From Saprospiraceae bacterium (GTDB lineage: Bacteria; Bacteroidota; Bacteroidia; Chitinophagales; Saprospiraceae): a DNA stretch of 64,000 bases. Positions 44,518 through 52,754 of the stretch are shown here, one piece after another. A program made the position numbers and the translations under genes. The DNA is taken from NCBI GenBank assembly GCA_020629715.1, contig JAHDCU010000004.1, forward strand, positions 310,001 to 374,000, read 5' to 3'. The notes below the pieces were generated by a model. The model ran no database searches. It saw nothing but the letters and a program-made list of their open reading frames with translations, and was not told the origin of the DNA. The stretch's first letter is position 1. Each line of letters opens with the position of its first letter.

Positions 44518-47500
44518 TTACTTCTTAATCAACCACTCACGAGCATTAACAAATGCTTGAGCCCATGGACTGACCTCATCCTGACGATCGGAAGCATAAT
44601 GCGCCCAGTTCCAAGCGAAAAAGGATCTTTCTATATGTGGCATCGTAACTAGATGTCTTCCATCAGCACTAGCAAGCATCGCTACGTTGTAATCACTACC
44701 ATTTGGATTGTGCGGATAAGCATCATAGCTATACTTTGAGACAATATGATAGTCTGACTCATCCATAGGAAGGCTAAACTTCCCCTCACCATGTGAAATC
44801 CAAACTCCCAACTGAGCACCATCAAGATTGCGCATCATTACACTATTGTTCTTCTGAATAACCACCGAAGTAAAGGCACTCTCATGCTTATGGCTATTGT
44901 TATACGTCATTTTTGACAACCGTTCATGATCTGGATTAATCAAATCTAATTCTAAAAACAGTTGACACCCATTGCAGATACCAATAGATAATGTATCTGG
45001 TCGGGCAAAAAACTGATCCAAGGCTTTTTTAGCTTTTTCGTTGTATTTAAAAGCGCCAGCCCAGCCTTTGGCACTTCCTAGCACATCACTATTAGAGAAG
45101 CCACCTACTGCACCTATAAACCTAACATCTTCAAGTGTTTCTCTACCTGAAATTAAGTCCGTCATATGTACATCCCGAACCTCAAATCCTGCTCGATACA
45201 AGGCATTGGCCATTTCTCTTTCACTATTACTCCCTTTCTCTCGAATAATTGCGGCTAGTGGCTTTTGCTTTATATTATCTCTAGACTCGATAGTACCTGT
45301 ATGTACAGCGGGGAAATTATATGTTAATGCTTGATATTTATAATTTTCATATCGAGCTGAGGAAAGCTTAGCGGCTGTCTGATGCTGATCTAAAAGGAAG
45401 GAAGTTTCATACCAATGATCTCTATAAGTAGAGATATCAAATTGATAATCCTCATACCCGTGATGTATATCTAATTTTGCTTGATCAGTAACTCTACCTA
45501 AGGTAAAGTACTGGATATCTTGCTTATCAAGATATGCCGCAAACTCATCATTAGCTTGTACTAATATTCCAGTATTTTCAGAAAATAAAATATCTATGGT
45601 CTTAGCTTTTAAAGGATCGAGATTAATGTCGAGACCTACACCATTCTGCGCAAAACATAACTCTAATAGCGAAGTAATCATTCCTCCCGATGCTATATCA
45701 TGACCTGCTTGAATCATACCCTGTTGGATAGCATCTTGTATAGCGTTAAATGCATTCAGTACATACTGAGCATCTTTGACATCTGGGCATTGGTCCCCTA
45801 CTCTATTTAAGGTTTGAGCCAATGAAGAACCACCCAATTTATATTCATCTTGCGAGAAATTTAGGTAATACAATTTACCACCATCAGCTTTTAATACAGG
45901 CTCAATTACATTTCTGATATCGTTACACTGGCCACAAGCCGAGATGATGACCGTACCCGGTGCTAGCACAGTCTTATCCTTATACTTTTGCGCCATAGAA
46001 AGCGAATCTTTACCCGTGGGGATATTGATACCCAATGCAATGGCATAATCAGAAGTAGCTTTGACCGCTTGATAAAGTCGAGCATCCTGACCTATATTTT
46101 TACATGGCCACATCCAGTTAGCCGAAAGCGAAACGGATCTAAGACCATCATGCAATGGAGCCCATATAATATTAGTCAATGCTTCTGTCATTGCCACTCT
46201 CGATCCCGCAGCTGCATCAATTAACGCGGTAGCAGGCGCATGGCCTATTGAGGTAGCAATACCATCCTTACCATTAAAATCAAGTGCCATAACGGCAACA
46301 TTATTTAGAGGCAGTTGAAGTGGACCTACGCATTGTTGTGCAGCCACTAATCCACCAACGCATCGATCTACTTTATTGGTTAACCAGTCTTTACAAGCTA
46401 CTGATTCTAACTTTAATACATTTTTCGTGTATTGGTATATCTCTGAAACTGTTGTTTCTATTTTTTCAAACTTGGTAGTAGAATTTTGATCTTTTAAAAT
46501 AGTCTTTGGACTACTTCCAAACATATCACTCAGCTTAAGATCCATAGGTCGTGCATCAGACTCCTCTCTATGAAAGATAAACTTATCATCCGAAGTTACC
46601 ACTCCTACATCGTACATTGGAGATCGCTCTCGATCCGCTATTTTACGTAGCGTCTCAATATCCTTTTCAGCAATCACGAGTCCCATTCTCTCTTGAGATT
46701 CGTTGCCTATAATCTCTTTATCACTGAGTGTAGGGTCTCCTATCGGCAGTCTAGCTACATCGATATGTCCTCCAGTATCTTCTACCAGCTCTGACAAGCA
46801 ATTTAAGTGCCCACCAGCACCATGATCATGTATAGATACAATCGGATTATGATCAGACTCTAGTAAGGCCCTGACCGTATTGGCCGCTCTTTTCTGCATC
46901 TCAGGATTGGATCTCTGTACTGCATTGAGTTCTATACCTGATTCGAATGCACCTGTATCAGCTGAGGAAACAGCTGCACCACCCATTCCTATTCGGTAAT
47001 TATCTCCACCGAGTATCACTATTCTATCACCTTCCTTAGGTAGCTCTTTTTCGGCAAGATCTTTCTTACCATAACCGATACCTCCAGCTTGCATGATAAC
47101 CTTATCATATGCTATAAGCTCATCAAATTCTTCATGCTCAAAAGTCAATAATGACCCTGCTATGAGCGGTTGTCCAAATTTATTACCGAAGTCAGAGGCT
47201 CCATTACTTGCCTTGATAAGAATGTCCAACGGTGTCTGATATAACCATTTTCGTTTATCGATATTTTTCTCCCAAGGCCGATCATGTAACAACCTCGAAT
47301 AAGATGTCATGTATACCGCTGTACCTGCCATCGGTACAGATCCCTGACCTCCTGCTAAACGATCACGGATCTCACCTCCTGATCCTGTAGCTGCCCCATT
47401 GAAAGGTTCTACTGTTGTCGGAAAATTATGTGTCTCTGCCTTAAGAGAAATAACAGAATCGAATTCCTTGGCAGCATATAGCGAAGGTTCATCAGCTCTT

Positions 47501-48171
47501 GTAGGTGCAAATTGCTCTACTCTAGGACCATCAATAAATGCTACATTGTCCTTATATGCCGATACTATATGATTAGGATTTTCTTTAGATGTCTTTTTTA
47601 TCATAGCGAAAAGAGACTCTTCCTGCTCTACTCCATCAATCACAAAAGTTCCATTAAAGATCTTATGTCGGCAATGCTCGCTATTTACTTGAGAAAAGCC
47701 AAATACTTCTGAATCCGTCAAAGGACGTCCCATCTTTATGGCTAATTCTTCTAAGTACTGTACCTCTTCATCACTCAATGACAGTCCTTCTTGTTGATTG
47801 TATGCGGCTATATCCGTGATATTGATTATATCTGCCGGTGTCGCATCAATCGTAAATATCCCTTGATCCAATTTGTCATATTGTTGAGAGATCATAGGAT
47901 CATAATTGATCGTATCTCCTTTGATGAGTTCAAACTTTTCTATTCTTTGAATCCCATCAATACCCATATTCTGGGTGATCTCCACCGCATTGGTACTCCA
48001 TGGAGTGATCATGCTCGCTCTTGGTCCTAAATAAGTATTATCTATGGAATCTGCTTCTACGGGCTCTGCATCTGCTAGTAGCCAAATCAATTTTTCAATA
48101 TCGTCAGTTGATAGTGCATGTTGATGCTGTAACGCAAATGTATGGTCTAATCGAGAAAAGAATGAGATCAT
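44518..48171 (-). CDS. purL: Phosphoribosylformylglycinamidine synthase (FGAR amidotransferase)
   Basis: Catalyses the ATP- and glutamine-dependent conversion of FGAR to FGAM, step four of de novo purine synthesis, in the cytoplasm. At 1217 residues it is the long single-chain form, which carries its own glutaminase (E. coli PurL is about 1295). Visible motifs are GPRASMITPWSTNAVEITQN near the N-terminus, GFSQVNSEHCRHKIFNG, KAETHNFPTTVEPFNGAATG and GGEIRDRLAGGQGS in the first synthetase half, ILGGDNYRIGMGGAA, and HDHGAGGHLNCLSELVED. The C-terminal glutaminase has GICNGCQ (nucleophile about C1066) and TMPHIER (about H1179 and E1181). The start ATG at 48171 gives the typical MISFF-type N-terminus. 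An 85-bp gap with no hairpin follows the TRIC-family gene upstream, so co-transcription is possible but not shown. Confidence 0.98.
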   Translation of the reverse strand: MISFFSRLDHTFALQHQHALSTDDIEKLIWLLADAEPVEADSIDNTYLGPRASMITPWSTNAVEITQNMGIDGIQRIEKFELIKGDTINYDPMISQQYDKLDQGIFTIDATPADIINITDIAAYNQQEGLSLSDEEVQYLEELAIKMGRPLTDSEVFGFSQVNSEHCRHKIFNGTFVIDGVEQEESLFAMIKKTSKENPNHIVSAYKDNVAFIDGPRVEQFAPTRADEPSLYAAKEFDSVISLKAETHNFPTTVEPFNGAATGSGGEIRDRLAGGQGSVPMAGTAVYMTSYSRLLHDRPWEKNIDKRKWLYQTPLDILIKASNGASDFGNKFGQPLIAGSLLTFEHEEFDELIAYDKVIMQAGGIGYGKKDLAEKELPKEGDRIVILGGDNYRIGMGGAAVSSADTGAFESGIELNAVQRSNPEMQKRAANTVRALLESDHNPIVSIHDHGAGGHLNCLSELVEDTGGHIDVARLPIGDPTLSDKEIIGNESQERMGLVIAEKDIETLRKIADRERSPMYDVGVVTSDDKFIFHREESDARPMDLKLSDMFGSSPKTILKDQNSTTKFEKIETTVSEIYQYTKNVLKLESVACKDWLTNKVDRCVGGLVAAQQCVGPLQLPLNNVAVMALDFNGKDGIATSIGHAPATALIDAAAGSRVAMTEALTNIIWAPLHDGLRSVSLSANWMWPCKNIGQDARLYQAVKATSDYAIALGINIPTGKDSLSMAQKYKDKTVLAPGTVIISACGQCNDIRNVIEPVLKADGGKLYYLNFSQDEYKLGGSSLAQTLNRVGDQCPDVKDAQYVLNAFNAIQDAIQQGMIQAGHDIASGGMITSLLELCFAQNGVGLDINLDPLKAKTIDILFSENTGILVQANDEFAAYLDKQDIQYFTLGRVTDQAKLDIHHGYEDYQFDISTYRDHWYETSFLLDQHQTAAKLSSARYENYKYQALTYNFPAVHTGTIESRDNIKQKPLAAIIREKGSNSEREMANALYRAGFEVRDVHMTDLISGRETLEDVRFIGAVGGFSNSDVLGSAKGWAGAFKYNEKAKKALDQFFARPDTLSIGICNGCQLFLELDLINPDHERLSKMTYNNSHKHESAFTSVVIQKNNSVMMRNLDGAQLGVWISHGEGKFSLPMDESDYHIVSKYSYDAYPHNPNGSDYNVAMLASADGRHLVTMPHIERSFFAWNWAHYASDRQDEVSPWAQAFVNAREWLIKK

Positions 48172-48256
48172 GAGTTATTATGAGCTTGGTCAATCAAAAA
48201 CCAAAATTAATCATACGATCTCATACCCATGTCCATAGAGTACTATTATTTAGTAA

Positions 48257-48868
48257 TTAGTTTTGAAGGGGTCTAAAAGGAATCTGCCAATCATTTTTAA
48301 CAGCCGCTACGCGGATCACGACCACAAGAAGAATTGGCAACACAATACTCAATTCATAATTACATCCTAGATAAGTCAATAGCCAGTAAAATACACCACC
48401 CAAGAGACAGACTGATGCATAAATTTCTTTTCTGAAAATAAGTGGAATTTCATTGGAGAGCACATCTCTTATCACCCCACCAAAGACAGCTGACACTATA
48501 CCCATCAGGATAGCAATTATAGGATTCAATCCAAAACTTAAGGTTTTTTGAATACCCAGAATCGTAAAAATTCCAATACCTATCGTATCAAAAAGGAAAA
48601 GTCCCTTCCTCATCTTTTTTAAAAAACCTTTCATAAAGAAACAAAGTGCAATGGAACATACTATACAGATTAGATAATTGAGATCCGTCATCCATCCTAC
48701 CGGTGTTGCACCGATCAATAGATCTCTCAATGTACCTCCGCCAATGGCTGTAACAAGTCCCAATATAAATGCTCCCACTATATCAAACTTATGCTCAACT
48801 GCTGCCAAAACACCACTTATTGCAAATACGAGGGTACCAAGTAGGTCGATGATGTAAAGAAGATTCAT
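48257..48868 (-). CDS. TRIC/UPF0126-family seven-helix membrane protein
   Basis: This 203-residue hydrophobic protein consists of two UPF0126 (Gly_transporter) repeats. The first has LLGTLVFAISGVLAA and GGGTLRDLL, the second FDTIGIGIFTILG and GGVIRDVL. The repeated GGxxRD motif in helices 2 and 5 is diagnostic of prokaryotic TRIC-like channels, seven-helix inner-membrane proteins; some members conduct cations and others have been proposed to affect glycine uptake, so the substrate here is not known. It ends 85 bp before purL on the same strand. The region just upstream of its start is a TTCG-rich low-complexity tract. Confidence 0.9.
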   Translation of the reverse strand: MNLLYIIDLLGTLVFAISGVLAAVEHKFDIVGAFILGLVTAIGGGTLRDLLIGATPVGWMTDLNYLICIVCSIALCFFMKGFLKKMRKGLFLFDTIGIGIFTILGIQKTLSFGLNPIIAILMGIVSAVFGGVIRDVLSNEIPLIFRKEIYASVCLLGGVFYWLLTYLGCNYELSIVLPILLVVVIRVAAVKNDWQIPFRPLQN

Positions 48869-48870
48869 TG

Positions 48871-48942
48871 GTTCGGTATTCGTTTTTCGTAGTTCGCGTT
48901 TCGTTGTTTGGGTTTCATTGCTCGGTTTTCGTTGTTCGGCAA
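48871..48942. repeat. TTCG-rich low-complexity tract upstream of the TRIC-family gene
   Basis: About 72 bp made of short degenerate units such as GGTTCGGTATTCG, TTTTTCGTAGTTCG, CGTTTCGTTG and GGTTTTCGTTGTTCGG. On the minus strand it reads as CGAAC/CGAAA units. It begins 3 bp upstream of the start codon at 48868, so it would form the 5' leader or promoter region of that gene. No protein-coding sense is visible. Confidence 0.7.
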
Positions 48943-49134
48943 ATATCTTACTCTTTTATTTCAATGTCATCTAAATACAATTAATAATTCAAACTAGACT
49001 TTTTCATATTATACATTTAACTTATTCATAATCTTCTGGTTAAAATGCCTTTAAAGGTTTCAAATTATGTGACTTTAGTCAATAATCTTTCGATCTTTTA
49101 ATAACAACATTATTAATCATCTAAAACGAAGTTT

Positions 49135-50319
49135 ATGAAAAGAATCATTTACACTCTATCAGCAGCACTCGTTTTAGTATCATGTACCAATGTAAAAAAA
49201 CTTGTCGAACAAGGACGGTATGAAGAAGCATTCGAGTATGCTACTAAAAAGTTAGCTGGAAAAAAGAACAAAAAAACAGATCATGTCATAGCGCTAGAAG
49301 ATGCCTATGCACGTCTGGTAGAACGAGATCTAAATAGAATCTCTCATTTACATTCTCAAGATCGTCCAGAACTACAAACTCGCATCTATCATTTGTATGG
49401 AGACCTAATCCGTAGACAAAATAGAATTGCTAGATTTTTACCTCTGGTAAGTAAGGATGGATATGTAGCACATTTTGTGATGCATAACTATGATAATGAA
49501 CTTAAACTAGCAGCCGACCGAGCATCAAAATTTCACTACGATCAGGCACTTGCATTGCTTGATAATGCAAACCGTGGATATAAATTAGATGCAAGAGCAG
49601 CATATAGAGAATTAAAAAACATAGAGCATTTTTATACAATTTATGAAGATAAAGACTCTTTATTGAGGGTAGCGAATGCACTAGGTATGACCCATGTATT
49701 GGTAGAAACAAGTATAACAAATCCAGGACATCTCCGAGGTAGATTTATCCACAAGCTACTCGATCTTGACTACCAAGCTATGAATAGTAGATGGGTCCAG
49801 TACTATTGGAATCAGCCAGAAGGAATCTCAATGGATATCAAAGCCGAGTTGCGTTATGATATATTAGACACGAGTCCAGAAAGCTTGCATACCAACCAAT
49901 TTAACTGCGAGAAAGAGGTTAAGGTAGGTACAAGAAAGTTCTATGAGACCGAGACCAAAGTAGACAGCTCTGGTAATTCTTTCAACGTACAGGTGGAAAA
50001 GGAAGAAGATGTTTTTGAAACCGTAAGAAGTACTACCACTATAACAACTATGAACAAAGAAGCACAGATAATTGCTTCGATAGAGTACATAGACTTTATA
50101 AGTGGTGAAGCCTATGGATATGAAGAATTAGAAGCACAGCAAGTCTTTCACGAGGAGTTTTCAAATTTTCTGGGCGATAACAGAGCAACGTGTAGCAATA
50201 TTCCTTGTGTCAGAAGCGGAGTCATTGGACATTTCCCTAGCGATGCAGATATGTGGCTAGCGGCAAGCCACGATATCAAACGAACGTTCATAGATCGTAC
50301 TCAAAATCAAATAAATTAA
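49135..50319 (+). CDS. Unrecognised lipoprotein with helical N-terminal half
   Basis: I do not recognise a named family. The protein has 394 residues and a clear lipoprotein signal (MKRIIYTLSAALVLVSC, Cys17 followed by TN), so it is probably anchored to the outer membrane or periplasmic. Residues 20-190 are alpha-helical with TPR-like pairs (LVEQGRYEEAFEYATKKL; ASKFHYDQALALLDNA). Residues 195-330 look like beta-sheet (MTHVLVETSI, DIKAELRYDIL, then the strongly charged ETETKVDSSGN and VQVEKEEDVFE). The C-terminal part has a cysteine pair (CSNIPC, about 362-367). It is monocistronic: the next gene is 91 bp on, after a strong hairpin. The ATG at 49135 directly precedes the signal peptide. Confidence 0.85.
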   Translation: MKRIIYTLSAALVLVSCTNVKKLVEQGRYEEAFEYATKKLAGKKNKKTDHVIALEDAYARLVERDLNRISHLHSQDRPELQTRIYHLYGDLIRRQNRIARFLPLVSKDGYVAHFVMHNYDNELKLAADRASKFHYDQALALLDNANRGYKLDARAAYRELKNIEHFYTIYEDKDSLLRVANALGMTHVLVETSITNPGHLRGRFIHKLLDLDYQAMNSRWVQYYWNQPEGISMDIKAELRYDILDTSPESLHTNQFNCEKEVKVGTRKFYETETKVDSSGNSFNVQVEKEEDVFETVRSTTTITTMNKEAQIIASIEYIDFISGEAYGYEELEAQQVFHEEFSNFLGDNRATCSNIPCVRSGVIGHFPSDADMWLAASHDIKRTFIDRTQNQIN

Positions 50320-50323
50320 AGTC

Positions 50324-50358
50324 AAAGTCCAGATCAAAAAGTTTTGATCTGGACTTTT
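50324..50358 (+). terminator. Strong hairpin terminator after the lipoprotein gene
   Basis: AAAGTCCAGATCAAAA (50324-50339) and TTTTGATCTGGACTTT (50342-50357) pair perfectly over 16 bp, with a 2-nt formal loop that would open to a few A-T pairs. The stem ends in T residues. It starts 5 bp after the stop codon. Confidence 0.88.
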
Positions 50359-50410
50359 ACATTGAGGATTAATTATTCCACTATATTGCTACTGACCTAA
50401 AACGCTAAAT

Positions 50411-51703
50411 ATGTGGAAATTCTTTTTTGTATTTTTTGTTCTATCCTATAGTCTTCTCTCTGCACAAGATTATGATTATTACCTCACAGGTAGTGCAGAA
50501 AATGTAGACACTACCCCTCTCAAAGGAATCGTACTTGCCGGAGGTGGATCTGATAATGACGATGCCATGAGATGGATGCTCGATCGAGCGAATGAAGGTG
50601 ATGTCGTTGTACTTCGAGCAAGCGGTAGCGACGGTTATAATCCATACTTCTACTCTGAACTTGGAGTAAATGTCAATAGCGTTGAAACTATAGTCTTTAA
50701 TAATAGAAATGCTAGCTTTGATGCCCAAGTACAAGATATAATACGTGGTGCAGAACTGATATTTCTAGCTGGCGGGGATCAGACTTTATACTACGACTAT
50801 TGGAAGAATACACCCGTATTGGATATCCTACAGGATCTCATCAACAATAAGGGCATAACTATCGCAGGTACCTCGGCAGGTATGGCTAGCCTAGGCAATA
50901 TTGCATATTTTCCAACAACCAGTGGCGTGATCAGTAGCGAAGCGTTGGCTAACCCTTACCATCCTTTTATGGATTCTATACGATACAATGATTTTTTGCA
51001 AATTGATGTCTTGAACAATGTAATCACCGATACCCACTTTGATAATCGGTCTCGTAGTGGTCGTTTAGTAACGATGATGGCACGTGCAATGGTCGACTAT
51101 GATGTAGTTCCTTATGCTATAGCTTGCAATGAAGTGACAGCCGTATGTATTGATGAAAATGGTTATGCGACTGTATTTGGTGAATATCCCGACTATGACG
51201 ATTTTGCGTATTTTATCAAACCCATATGCTCTGATGTACTTCCGGAACGCGTCACCGAAAATGAAAGTTTAACTTGGAAAGCCAATGACTTTCCACTCAT
51301 GGTACATAAGGTATTCGGCACAGTTGAAGGTACTTCAGGAATAGATATCACGAGCTGGGATTTCAACAATGCTCAACAGCTCGAATACGAAACTTGGGGA
51401 GTGACAGATGGTATACTCTCGAGTGAATCCGTCGAATATACAATCGAATGTATCACTAATTCTGTCATTCAACAAGGTGTTGATAAGTCAATTTTGAGAT
51501 CTAATTTGGTCAATCAGAGCTTAGAATTCTCGGAGTCGTATGAAAAGCTATTGTCGGAGGAGATCTATATCATAGATAGTAGCGGAAATATAATAATGCA
51601 GTCAAATGTGGTAAAAAGTTCTCGGATCGATGTAAATCATCTTAGTACAGGTTTATATTTCCTTAAAACAAAAAAAGCCCTGACCAGATTCATTAAAATC
51701 TAA
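50411..51703 (+). CDS. Secreted cyanophycinase-like (peptidase S51 family) protein with T9SS-like tail
   Basis: 430 residues. Signal peptide 1-19 (ends LLSAQ). Residues 35-270 show the class I glutamine-amidotransferase-like fold of S51 peptidases: GIVLAGGGSDNDDAM, FLAGGDQTLYY (about 118-128), the nucleophile elbow GTSAGM with Ser at about 155, and DTHFDNRSRSGRL (about 207-219), which matches the cyanophycinase consensus around its histidine. Known relatives cleave the cyanophycin polymer or act as dipeptidases; extracellular versions degrade imported polymer. The last 75 residues (EIYIIDSSGNII, DVNHLSTGLYFLKTKK, RFIKI) look like a short T9SS sorting domain, so export through the outer membrane is likely. 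The substrate is not shown by the sequence. The 3' end overlaps the hairpin terminator of the convergent gene. Confidence 0.85.
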   Translation: MWKFFFVFFVLSYSLLSAQDYDYYLTGSAENVDTTPLKGIVLAGGGSDNDDAMRWMLDRANEGDVVVLRASGSDGYNPYFYSELGVNVNSVETIVFNNRNASFDAQVQDIIRGAELIFLAGGDQTLYYDYWKNTPVLDILQDLINNKGITIAGTSAGMASLGNIAYFPTTSGVISSEALANPYHPFMDSIRYNDFLQIDVLNNVITDTHFDNRSRSGRLVTMMARAMVDYDVVPYAIACNEVTAVCIDENGYATVFGEYPDYDDFAYFIKPICSDVLPERVTENESLTWKANDFPLMVHKVFGTVEGTSGIDITSWDFNNAQQLEYETWGVTDGILSSESVEYTIECITNSVIQQGVDKSILRSNLVNQSLEFSESYEKLLSEEIYIIDSSGNIIMQSNVVKSSRIDVNHLSTGLYFLKTKKALTRFIKI

Positions 51704-51711
51704 ACAGGGCT
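51669..51711 (-). terminator. Terminator of the outer-membrane protein gene, lying in the end of the cyanophycinase-like gene
   Basis: On the minus strand AGCCCTG (51711-51705) pairs with CAGGGCT (51682-51676) and is followed by a run of T (51676-51671 and beyond). It is placed 27 bp after the stop of the minus-strand gene at 51738. Its T-run and distal arm encode the last residues (LKTKKALTR) of the convergent plus-strand protein. Confidence 0.7.
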
Positions 51712-51737
51712 CCTGGGTTCTATTATCTAAAAAAAAA

Positions 51738-52397
51738 TTAAAATATCCTTACTCCCAAACCTATGGTTAGTAGATTCGGAGATGATTTTAGTTGTGTTTC
51801 TTTATCCGCTATTGAGAAATGATCTCTTGCCTGGTGAAGAGCCCTTTCATAGCTAGCCGATAATTGGACTCTATCAAAAAACTCATATCCAACGGTGAAT
51901 TGAAAATTAGTCTGTAATGATTGCTCTACACTTTGAAAATCCATGGCATCTCCATTTTCAATAGATTGATCCAATAAAAAATTAAATCTTGGACCAACTC
52001 CAATATTGAAATTTCCTTTTTGTAAACCAGCCACTAATGGTATTGATAAAAAGGTATTACGTATCGAAGCTTTTGATTCCAAGACTGGACTCTCCAACTG
52101 AAATTCTGAAATCATAAAATCTAACCCTGTCGTTCTATATTCAGCTCCACCATCAAAATAAAGGTGGCCGAAATCATGGGTATATTGTATTCCAAAGGAT
52201 TGAGTAGTAGAGCTACCAATAAAGGTAGTATTGAAGGCCTCTGTGAAGTCTCTACCCGTAGTCATAGATGTCTGCTCTTGGGCAACATCAAAACTTTGAC
52301 TATAATTAATTCTAAGTCCAGATTGAGAAAATGCTTGCTGTAAAAATGTGCTGGTCAGAAAGACCAAGGTTACTAATAATTTTGAGTTAGTGTTCAT
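51738..52397 (-). CDS. Outer-membrane beta-barrel protein (PorT/OmpX-like)
   Basis: 219 residues with a signal peptide (cleavage near QAFSQ-SG, about residue 25). The rest alternates amphipathic beta-strands and loops: LRINYSQSFDV, TQSFGIQYTHDFGHLYFDGGAEYRTTG, FLSIPLVAGLQKGNFNIGVG (split by turns), FQFTVGYEFFDRVQLSASYERA and LLTIGLGVRIF. The final Phe is the usual signal for barrel assembly by BAM. PFNFLL-type strands such as GPRFNFLLDQ are typical of the Bacteroidota outer membrane beta-barrel (porin family) group. No enzymatic function is predicted. It is monocistronic, convergent with the cyanophycinase-like gene, and has a hairpin terminator just downstream. Confidence 0.8.
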   Translation of the reverse strand: MNTNSKLLVTLVFLTSTFLQQAFSQSGLRINYSQSFDVAQEQTSMTTGRDFTEAFNTTFIGSSTTQSFGIQYTHDFGHLYFDGGAEYRTTGLDFMISEFQLESPVLESKASIRNTFLSIPLVAGLQKGNFNIGVGPRFNFLLDQSIENGDAMDFQSVEQSLQTNFQFTVGYEFFDRVQLSASYERALHQARDHFSIADKETQLKSSPNLLTIGLGVRIF

Positions 52398-52754
52398 CGT
52401 AAAAAATTTGGTTCGGTTAAGTTTAAATATGTTCTTGAGTATTTAAAAGGTAGCAAATTTTATGCCAACATATTAAATGAAATAATAATGTGTAAAGTGT
52501 TATAAACAAACAATTAGTGTAAAAATTATACCTTATAGTTATTACGATTTGACTTAGTTGCTTGAATAACGTCGCGGAGCGTATAAAAGATTGTATTCTC
52601 TGGTATTTATTTCAATATTATTGTATTACTACAAGGTCTTGACGCATTAGAGACATTCCATGGATTGAGATCTGATACTTCGATTGTATTGCGCCGTCCA
52701 TATAACATTATCGATGATTACACTACCTTAGCATACAAATAGCATTAATTACAC
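52398..52754. other. Divergent intergenic region without recognised genes
   Basis: About 357 bp carrying the promoters of the outer-membrane protein gene (minus) and the CNNM gene (plus). I found no perfect TAnnTTTG box. A stretch near 52630-52680 (ACGCATTAGAGACATTCCATGGATTGAG in two parts: ACGCATTAGAGAC and ATTCCATGGATTGAG) centres on the palindrome TCCATGGA and may be a decayed interspersed repeat. An open stretch of about 50 codons from 52588 to 52742 lacks a start codon and is probably chance. Confidence 0.4.

Noticed and set aside
51669-51711. Plus-strand terminator for the cyanophycinase-like gene
   Set aside because: On the plus strand the hairpin is followed by TCCTGGGTT, without a T-run. 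Only the minus-strand orientation has the T tract.
52588-52742. Short open stretch of about 50 codons upstream of the CNNM gene
   Set aside because: No start codon and no recognisable motif; a frame of this length is expected by chance in AT-rich intergenic DNA.
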